Source: Syntrophobacteraceae bacterium
Lineage (GTDB): Bacteria; Desulfobacterota; Syntrophobacteria; Syntrophobacterales; Syntrophobacteraceae
DNA length: 32,039 nucleotides
NCBI GenBank assembly: GCA_003165235.1
Contig: PLSV01000265.1
Coordinates: 1-32,039 of the forward strand
Direction: 5' to 3'
Below are positions 8,447 through 14,487 of the stretch, piece by piece. Under the pieces are notes generated by a model that was not told the origin of the DNA, did not search any database, and saw nothing but the letters and a program-made list of their open reading frames with translations. The position numbers were made by a program, and so were the translations under genes. How positions within the stretch are numbered: position 1 is the first letter of the stretch; every line of letters begins with the position of its first letter.

Positions 8447-9658
8447 TTGAAAACAGTGACCAAAGATGTCGTTCTAGTCAGCGCATGTCGGACAGCGATC
8501 GGAGATTTTCTGGGCAGTTTGAAGGACGTGCAGGCAAGGGACCTCGCCATGGCCGTGGGGAAGGCCGCTGTCGAAAGGGCCGGTATCCCGCCGGAGAGCG
8601 TAGACGAGATCTGTATGGGACAGATTTATAGCGCTATGCAGGGGTCCCTGCCGGCCAGGCAGGTCGCGATGAGAATAGGCCTTCCCTTCAGGAGCGGCGC
8701 GGTTTCCGTGAATCAGAATTGCTCCTCGAGCATGAGGGCGCTCGAAATTGCGAGCCACAACATTATGCTGGGAAAGACCGAGATCGGACTGGTAGTCGGT
8801 GTGGAGAGCATGAGCAACGCGCCTTACCTGCTGGCGAAGGCGAGACAGGGGTTCAGGATGGGGGCTGCCGCCGTGGAGGACCATATGCTCCATGACGGGC
8901 TCGTGGACGAGCTTGTCCCCGGCCATATGGCCGTCACGGCGGAAAACGTCGCCGAAAAGTACGGCATAACCCGCCAGGAGTGCGATGAACTCGCTCTTTT
9001 GAGCCACCGCCGCGCAACCCGCGCCATCCAGGAAGGAACCTTCCGGCGGGAGATCGTGCCGATCGAAGTCAAGGTCAAGAAGAGCATTGAGGTCTTCGAC
9101 ACGGACGAGCATCCGATCCAGGACGCCAGTATCGAAAAGATGAGCCGTCTGAAACCCCCTTTCAAGGAAAACGGGGTCGTAACTCCGGCTAACGCCTCCG
9201 GCATAAATGACGGGGCGTCGGCCGCAGTTCTCATGTCCCTGGACAAGGCAAAAGAGCTGGGTATCCGGCCTCTCATGAAACTGATCAACATCTGCAGCGA
9301 GGGCTGCGACCCGAAACTGATGGGCATAGGCCCGGCTTTCGCCATCCCGAAATGCCTCAAACAGGCGCGCCTCCAGTTTGGAGATATCGAGTACTGGGAA
9401 ATCAACGAGGCCTTCGCAGCCCAGTGGCTCGGGGTTGGAAGGGTGCTCGAAGGCGAGTTCGGCATAAAGCTGGACCTCGACAAGGTAAACAACAACGGTT
9501 CCGGGATAGCCCTGGGACACCCGGTGGGAAGCTCCGCTCTGAGAATCATCGTGACCCTCTACTACGAGCTGGAGAGGTTGGGCCTGACCGTGGGCGGGGC
9601 TTCTCTTTGCGTAGGGGGCGGGCCTGCGATGGCGTCTTTGTGGACGAGGGAAGTCTGA
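8447..9658 (+). CDS. Thiolase (acetyl-CoA C-acyltransferase family)
   Basis: Cleaves a 3-oxoacyl-CoA with CoA, or the reverse condensation. The 403-residue protein has the acylated cysteine C92 in VNQNCSSSMRALE, the NEAFA motif, His358 in ALGHPVGSSALR and the second cysteine C388 in LCVGGGPAMAS. The last motif departs from the usual CxGGGxG, with Pro-Ala where a Gly is usual, a possible hint of altered acyl preference. TTG 8447 has AGGA 5 bases upstream; GTG 8456, giving a start MTKDVVLVSACRTAIG closer to the family norm, is about equally likely. About 45 bases separate it from the SDR gene, consistent with one transcript. With the CoA-transferase and the dehydratase it would end a 4-hydroxybutyrate-to-acetyl-CoA route. 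Confidence 0.92.
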   Translation: MKTVTKDVVLVSACRTAIGDFLGSLKDVQARDLAMAVGKAAVERAGIPPESVDEICMGQIYSAMQGSLPARQVAMRIGLPFRSGAVSVNQNCSSSMRALEIASHNIMLGKTEIGLVVGVESMSNAPYLLAKARQGFRMGAAAVEDHMLHDGLVDELVPGHMAVTAENVAEKYGITRQECDELALLSHRRATRAIQEGTFRREIVPIEVKVKKSIEVFDTDEHPIQDASIEKMSRLKPPFKENGVVTPANASGINDGASAAVLMSLDKAKELGIRPLMKLINICSEGCDPKLMGIGPAFAIPKCLKQARLQFGDIEYWEINEAFAAQWLGVGRVLEGEFGIKLDLDKVNNNGSGIALGHPVGSSALRIIVTLYYELERLGLTVGGASLCVGGGPAMASLWTREV

Positions 9659-9693
9659 TTTTGTTGCAGGGGGAGGCCACGAAGCTCCTTCCT

Positions 9694-9727
9694 GCGCCTC
9701 TGCCATAGTCCCAGGCCGCAGAGGCGC
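9694..9727 (+). other. Stable hairpin after the thiolase gene
   Basis: GCGCCTCTGC and GCAGAGGCGC form a perfect 10-bp stem with a 14-base loop. No T-run follows, so it is not a classical intrinsic terminator. It may protect the upstream mRNA end or partly insulate the next cistron. Confidence 0.45.
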
Positions 9728-9787
9728 GCTTCCCCGGCTGGAAACGCAAACGATCTGAAGCAATTTGGTTACGAAGGCCCGGGGCAG

Positions 9788-10069
9788 ATGAGGAAAAGAA
9801 TAGTTTTGAAATACTGCGGCGGCTGCGATCCAGGGTTTGACCGGGTGGAGTATTTCAAGGAAATTCAAAATGCCGCCGGTGACTCGATCGAGTGGGTCAG
9901 TCTCGATGACCGGGACTTGGGAACCGTTCTGCTCATCTCAGGGTGCGATACTGCATGTCCCGTGGAAAACATGGTTTTGAGGGCCTGTCGAAGAATAGTG
10001 GTGATCAGGGACGATAAACGTAATCCCGCAGAAATTGTCCAAAGTCTTTTGAGTGAGGGAAACTTATGA
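9788..10069 (+). CDS. Small CGGC-motif cysteine protein of unknown function
   Basis: A 93-residue protein beginning with a beta strand and the motif YCGGCDPGFDRVEYF (Cys10, Cys13); a second cysteine pair lies at C53 and C57 in LLISGCDTACP, with another at C67. Two CxxC/CxxxC pairs in so small a protein suggest metal or Fe-S binding or a redox role. I recognise the CGGCxPxxDR style as one seen in uncharacterised proteins of anaerobes but know no function. The stop codon overlaps the dehydratase start as ATGA (10066-10069), so the two are translationally coupled and probably work together. A helper for assembling, protecting or reducing the dehydratase Fe-S cluster is a reasonable inference, not shown by the sequence. 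The ribosome site before ATG 9788 is weak. Confidence 0.75.
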   Translation: MRKRIVLKYCGGCDPGFDRVEYFKEIQNAAGDSIEWVSLDDRDLGTVLLISGCDTACPVENMVLRACRRIVVIRDDKRNPAEIVQSLLSEGNL

Positions 10070-11508
10070 AAATCAGGACAAAAGAAGATTACATCAAGAG
10101 TTTGAAAGAACAGAAAACACTGATTTACTACAACGGCAAAAAAGTCGAAGACCGCACCACGCATCCCGCTTTTATCCCGCACATAAATTCGGCGGCCAAG
10201 ACCTACGAACTGGCTCTCATGCCCGAACACGAAGACCTCATGACCGCAACGAGCAGCATCACCGGACATAAGATCAACCGGTTCACCCACATTCATTCAT
10301 CAGTCGAGGACCTCATAAAAAAGGTCCAGATGCTCCGCCTCATCGCCCACGAAACGGCGAGCTGTTTCCAGCGCTGCGTGGGGTTTGACGCCGTAAACGC
10401 TCTTTACATGACTACTTTCGAAATGGATGAGAAGCACGGCACTAAATACTTCCAGCGACTTCTCAAATATCTCGAAAGACTCCAGGACGAAAATTTTATG
10501 CTCGTCGGCGGGATGACCGACCCCAAGGGCGACCGCTCCAAGAGGCCAAGCCAGCAGGCCGACCCCGATCTTTATACCAGGATCGTCGAGAAAAGGGAGG
10601 ACGGCGTCCTAATCACGGGCGCCAAAGCCCATCAGACCGGTTCCGTGAACAGCCATGAGATCATGATCATGCCTACCCAGGCTATGGCTGAAGGCGACGA
10701 GGCTTACGCCATAGTTGCGGCCATACCCCTCGATGCTCCCGGCATCACGATGATTTTCGGACGGCAGACGAACGAGGAGAGGAAGTTCGAGTGCGGTATA
10801 GACGCCGGCAACTGCGAGTTTGGCATGGTCGGAGGAGAGGCCCTTGTGGTGTTCGAAGACGTTTTCGTGCCCTGGGAGAGGGTCTTCATGTGCGGCGAAG
10901 CTGAATTTTGCGGGCCTCTGGTCGAGAGGTTCGCGACACTTCACCGGCAGAACTACGGCGGCTGCAAGGGCGGTGTTTCCGACGTCGTTATCGGCGCCAG
11001 CGCGCTTGCGGCGCAATACCAGGGTACTTTGGGCGCATCCCACATTAAGGACAAACTCGTCGAGATGCTGCACCTTGCGGAGACCGTCTATGCGGGTTCG
11101 GTCGCCTGCTCGGCCCTGGGATCAAAAACCAGGAGCGGGGCCTACTACCCCGATCCACTGCTGGCCAACTGCACGAAGCATAACATCACGCGGGTCATCT
11201 ACGAAATATCGAGGCTTGCGCATGACATCGGCGGAGGCATCCTCGCGACGCTCCCATTCGATAGCGATCTGAGGAGCCCGGAGATCGGGAAATACGTGGA
11301 AAAATATATGAAAGGCGTCGAAGGCGTCTCCACGGAAACCAGGATGAAAATCCTTCGCCTGCTGGAAAACATGACCGGCGGGACGGCTCTGATCGAAAGC
11401 ATGCATGGCGCAGGCTCACCTCAAAGCCAGAGGGTCATGTATCAAAGGCTCGGGAAGCTGGGCGAAAAGATGAAGATAGCAAAGAAGATAGCAAAAATAG
11501 AAAACTGA
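10066..11508 (+). CDS. abfD: 4-hydroxybutyryl-CoA dehydratase family enzyme (HpaB/AbfD type)
   Basis: FAD and [4Fe-4S] enzyme that dehydrates 4-hydroxybutyryl-CoA to crotonyl-CoA by a ketyl-radical mechanism and can isomerise vinylacetyl-CoA. The 480-residue length is right. The four cluster ligands of the Clostridium aminobutyricum enzyme (Cys99, Cys103, His292, Cys299) are matched with a uniform one-residue offset at C100, C104 (CFQRCVGFD), H293 and C300 (HRQNYGGCKGG), which separates it from the flavin monooxygenases of the same superfamily that lack the cluster. Typical blocks include GGMTDPKGDRSKRP, VLITGAKAHQTG, VVFEDVFVPWERVF and the C-terminal GAGSPQSQR. It starts within the stop codon of the CGGC protein gene. 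Such enzymes are oxygen-sensitive, which supports an anaerobic host. The exact substrate could be a substituted or longer 4-hydroxyacyl-CoA. Confidence 0.9.
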   Translation: MKIRTKEDYIKSLKEQKTLIYYNGKKVEDRTTHPAFIPHINSAAKTYELALMPEHEDLMTATSSITGHKINRFTHIHSSVEDLIKKVQMLRLIAHETASCFQRCVGFDAVNALYMTTFEMDEKHGTKYFQRLLKYLERLQDENFMLVGGMTDPKGDRSKRPSQQADPDLYTRIVEKREDGVLITGAKAHQTGSVNSHEIMIMPTQAMAEGDEAYAIVAAIPLDAPGITMIFGRQTNEERKFECGIDAGNCEFGMVGGEALVVFEDVFVPWERVFMCGEAEFCGPLVERFATLHRQNYGGCKGGVSDVVIGASALAAQYQGTLGASHIKDKLVEMLHLAETVYAGSVACSALGSKTRSGAYYPDPLLANCTKHNITRVIYEISRLAHDIGGGILATLPFDSDLRSPEIGKYVEKYMKGVEGVSTETRMKILRLLENMTGGTALIESMHGAGSPQSQRVMYQRLGKLGEKMKIAKKIAKIEN

Positions 11509-11528
11509 CTTTTCGTCGCCGATTATAT

Positions 11529-11595
11529 CGCCGGGATGTTTGGACTAATATCCCCATGAATATCTGTCCGACAACTATCTCTAAACATCCCGGCG
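11529..11595 (+). other. Long nested inverted repeat between dehydratase and transporter genes
   Basis: CGCCGGGATGTTT (11529-11541) and AAACATCCCGGCG (11583-11595) are perfect 13-bp complements enclosing 41 bases. Inside, GGAC/GTCC and ATAT/ATAT pairs (11542-11570) can form a second hairpin. No T-run follows. It may be a terminator-like or RNA-processing element that lowers or tunes transporter expression. Confidence 0.6.
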
Positions 11596-11725
11596 CGGTC
11601 CGACTATCATTTGCATGACAACAACCTCTATTCAAAGGAGGCAAAAAATCCGGATAGGCAATCCACCTGATGATCATGTGAAGAGCTGTTGCAGCAAAAC
11701 ATAAGACCCATAAGGGAGAATGAAG

Positions 11726-13012
11726 ATGGCTGAGCGCATTAAAACAGTATGGGGATACCGTCACTTAATACTCGGCATTATATGGCTGCTTTACCTGATT
11801 AACTATTTTGACCGGATTAGCGTACTGACATTCCTTCCCTATATTCAAAAAGACCTCCAATTAACCGCTGTTCAAATCGGGTGGCTGGGATCGATATTCT
11901 TTTTCGGCTACTCGATCGCCCAGTTTTTGGCCGGATACCTTGCCGACAGAATCGGGCCTAAGAACACGATGAACATCGCCATCTGGGTCTTCACCCTGAT
12001 AACCTTTATCACCGGCTTCGTTCGAAACTATACGCAGTTCATTATTCTTCGGCTGGGTCTGGCGATCGGCGAGGGACAGCACTTTGCGCCTGCCATAAGA
12101 ATGATTGCGAACTGGTTCCCGAGAGAAGAAAAAGGCCGGGCGAGCGGCTTTTTTTCCACCACATGGGCGGTGGCGCCCGCGATCGTGCCTATTCTGGTCA
12201 CTCAGCTTGCCGCAGCTTTCTTTGGCGGAGCATGGCGCCCTGTGTTCTTTATACTGGCCTTTCCGGGTCTCATTGGCGTCGTTCTTTTGTGGAAATTCAC
12301 GAATGACTCCCCCCGAGCTATGTATGAAAAAGGAAAAGTGAAAAAGGAAGAATACGACATGATCACAGCCTCCGTAAACGTCGAGGCCAGCGAGCACGGG
12401 AAGACTTACAGCTCCAAGATCTTTTTGACCGACGTCCAGTTCTGGCTCTATGTCCTGGGACTTTTTATCATGCTGATGATTTACTGGGGAATGACTACCT
12501 GGATCAGCACTTTTCTGGTCAAGCAGCATGGACTGAATCTGAAGACCATGGGTTTTTATGCATCGCTTCCGTATGTCGTAGCCTTCTTCTCGATGTATCT
12601 TGGCGGAATGATGGCCGACAAGTGGTTCGGGGGAAAACCCAAGGTCGTAACGATCATCGCCTTCCTTGGATGCATTCCGGCCCTAAACCTGATAGGACAT
12701 GTCGCCAAGGGCAATACTTCCATGCTGCTGCTCTTCCTTGCGCTCGGCGGTTTTTTCGTCAACCTGGCGTGGGGCATGATGTACGCCTTCCCCTCATGGC
12801 GTTATCCCAAGGAACTGGTGGGCCGCGCGGTCGGAGTCTCAAACGGCATCGGACAGTTTGGGGCTTTTTTATCTCCGATGATTGCGGGTTATCTGGTCAT
12901 CACACTCCCCGACAACTCATATGACTTCAGCAATGTTTTCCTGTTCTGGTCGTTACTCGCAGTGGTAGGAGCAATCGGCATCGGGTTCCTGAAAGAGAAG
13001 TCCATTCTCTAA
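11726..13012 (+). CDS. MFS transporter, anion:cation symporter (ACS) type
   Basis: Inner-membrane secondary transporter with about 12 hydrophobic segments over 428 residues. The N-terminal LYLINYFDRISVLTFLPYIQKDL, the loop motif GYLADRIGPKN (major facilitator motif A) and the GEGQHFAPAIRMIANWFPREEKGRASG block after TM4 are characteristic of the ACS family of organic-acid and sugar-acid carriers. A hydrophilic central loop (about 200-235) separates the two halves. ATG 11726 is preferred over ATG 11720 because GGGAGA then sits 6 bases upstream. Its position at the end of the catabolic operon suggests it imports the acid activated by the CoA-transferase, with H+ or Na+; the true substrate is not readable from sequence. 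Confidence 0.9.
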   Translation: MAERIKTVWGYRHLILGIIWLLYLINYFDRISVLTFLPYIQKDLQLTAVQIGWLGSIFFFGYSIAQFLAGYLADRIGPKNTMNIAIWVFTLITFITGFVRNYTQFIILRLGLAIGEGQHFAPAIRMIANWFPREEKGRASGFFSTTWAVAPAIVPILVTQLAAAFFGGAWRPVFFILAFPGLIGVVLLWKFTNDSPRAMYEKGKVKKEEYDMITASVNVEASEHGKTYSSKIFLTDVQFWLYVLGLFIMLMIYWGMTTWISTFLVKQHGLNLKTMGFYASLPYVVAFFSMYLGGMMADKWFGGKPKVVTIIAFLGCIPALNLIGHVAKGNTSMLLLFLALGGFFVNLAWGMMYAFPSWRYPKELVGRAVGVSNGIGQFGAFLSPMIAGYLVITLPDNSYDFSNVFLFWSLLAVVGAIGIGFLKEKSIL

Positions 13013-13266
13013 AAAGTCGAAGTTACGGCCTCCAAACCTGCGATGGAATGGGAATAGATCGCGGTCGAGAATGCAGGGCGGGAAAGGAATTCTGAGGAGT
13101 GCTCGATTGAACTGATTCGCGGCGCAATGGTCATCTTTGCGCACAAACCGACCCGACAGCTTCATCGGCATGGAAGAAATCTCGCGGGTCTGAGCTTTTT
13201 TGCGGGCGTGAATTAGATTGAATAACAGGAGTATAAACAAGTAGTCCGTAAAAAAGGAGATATTCC

Positions 13267-13704
13267 ATGCCTGTTAAAGCGATACTTGAAGGTTACCACA
13301 CCGTGACGCCCTTTCTGTCCGTCAATGGGGCGGCGCGGTTGATCGACTTTATGAAGAAGGCGTTCGAGGCGACGGAAGTTTATAGAGTTCCCGCGCCCGA
13401 CGGCGGCGTGATGCATGCGGAGATGAAGATCGGCGATTCGATTTTGATGCTGGGCGAGGCGACGAAGGACTGTTCTCCTATGCCCGTATCGTTCTATGTC
13501 TACGTGCGGGATGCCGAGGCGACGTACCGAAAAGCTCTGAAAGCCGGAGGCGAATCGCTGGAAGGACCGGCCGATCGGTTCTGGGGTGACCGGGTGGCTT
13601 CCATCAAAGATTTTGCCGGAAACAAGTGGATGATCGCCACCCACGTAGAGGACGTTAATGCGGACGAACTCAAGAGACGAGCCCAGCAGTTCATGGCCGC
13701 CTGA
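13267..13704 (+). CDS. VOC superfamily protein, PhnB/glyoxalase-like
   Basis: A 145-residue, single-chain beta-alpha-beta-beta-beta protein of the PhnB-like branch: HTVTPFLSVNGAARLIDFMKKAFEATEVYRV at the start, an MHAEMKIGDSILMLGEA hairpin and the C-terminal DFAGNKWMIATHVEDV. Members are usually dimers, and the chemistry varies widely or is unknown; no specific reaction can be assigned. AGGAGAT 6 bases before ATG 13267 supports the start. About 250 bases separate it from the transporter gene, so it may be a separate unit. A strong hairpin follows at 13762-13789. Confidence 0.85.
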   Translation: MPVKAILEGYHTVTPFLSVNGAARLIDFMKKAFEATEVYRVPAPDGGVMHAEMKIGDSILMLGEATKDCSPMPVSFYVYVRDAEATYRKALKAGGESLEGPADRFWGDRVASIKDFAGNKWMIATHVEDVNADELKRRAQQFMAA

Positions 13705-13761
13705 TCCGCCCGGCCCTCATGCCCGCCCCACACACGATCAAGGCGGCAAACACCTGATAAC

Positions 13762-13789
13762 CCTCCTCCCGCCACCCAGCGGGAGGAGG
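13762..13789 (+). terminator. Strong hairpin after the VOC gene, possible terminator
   Basis: CCTCCTCCCGC and GCGGGAGGAGG pair perfectly over 11 bp with a 6-base loop. The expected T-run is missing, so it is either a hairpin-only terminator or an mRNA-stability element closing the rightward block. Confidence 0.4.
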
Positions 13790-14487
13790 CCGTGTCCTCC
13801 CTCCTTGCGATGACCAGCTTGTTCACTGTAAATACAGGGCAAATACACGTGGGGGCAGTGCAACTCCTTGATTTAATTGGCACGTCCTCGGTGAATACAG
13901 CGGAAATTCAGCGAGAGAGCGAAAAGCATGGAACACAAAGTGCAGTGAGCAGTAAAAAATAACTCCTCTTGGTTCTATCGCTACGCGAGGAGCAGTGAGC
14001 AGAAAGAACATCAAATCCCAGTGAGCGGGGGAAGAGTGAAGGGTGAAGAGCGAGCTGAAAGCAGGAAGAAAGAAGAAGGGCGAGTGGAGAGGCCGGAAGA
14101 CGGAAATCCGGCATCCTGTCACTGTCCTCCGTTATTCGACCACCTTTATTCGGTTTTAAAAGAGCCACCCCCGCTGCAAATGCAGCGCAAATGCAGCGGA
14201 TTCAGGTTGGTGAGCGGTGAAATTCCTAAATTCGTAAATTCCTCAATTCCTCAATTTGTCTTTGTCCTAAATTCCTCAATTTGTTCTAATCCCGCAATAT
14301 CGTACCACTCGGTGATTTGGTCCTGCAAAACGGCAACCAGAAGCGGCAATAGAAACGGCAACCAGAACCGGCAATAGAAGCGGCAAAAAGATGCAGTTCA
14401 CCACAGGGGCGGGTCACCCCGTTTCGCTCCTCCGGGCGTCAAGAGAGCACAACGCAGCCTTGGGCCGCAACCAAAATACTAACGGAC
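13790..14487. other. Repeat-rich intergenic DNA without genes
   Basis: Open frames here are low-complexity artefacts. The stretch holds GCAGTGAGCAG twice (13942-13952, 13992-14002), CAAATGCAGCG twice in tandem (14177-14198), ATTCCTCAATTTGT twice (14246-14259, 14271-14284), a 25-bp tandem repeat at 14331-14390 and GTTCACCACAG at 14396-14406. It marks the boundary between the catabolic block and the polysaccharide genes. Confidence 0.7.
14331..14390 (+). repeat. Tandem repeat of alternating 13/12-bp units
   Basis: Units CGGCAACCAGAAG/C and CGGCAATAGAAA/G alternate, giving two 25-bp copies followed by a partial CGGCAAAAAG. The short period and absence of unique spacers rule out CRISPR. Likely slippage-prone and variable among strains. 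Confidence 0.75.

Noticed and set aside
9694-9727. Hairpin as an intrinsic terminator splitting the catabolic operon
   Set aside because: No T-run follows the stem, so termination is not supported; kept only as a hairpin.
8474-9868. Long minus-strand open frame opposite the thiolase
   Set aside because: Fully overlaps a well-conserved thiolase; the translation has no recognisable domain.
13878-13884. TGGCACG, a perfect sigma-54 -24 half
   Set aside because: The GC of the -12 half is missing at the required distance (GGTG instead), and no gene lies downstream on that strand.
13823-14168. Minus-strand Phe/Leu/Ser-rich frames
   Set aside because: Translation of purine-rich low-complexity repeat DNA; not a membrane protein gene.
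14331-14390. Regular repeats considered as a CRISPR array
   Set aside because: Units are 12-13 bp, contiguous and without unique spacers; no cas genes nearby.
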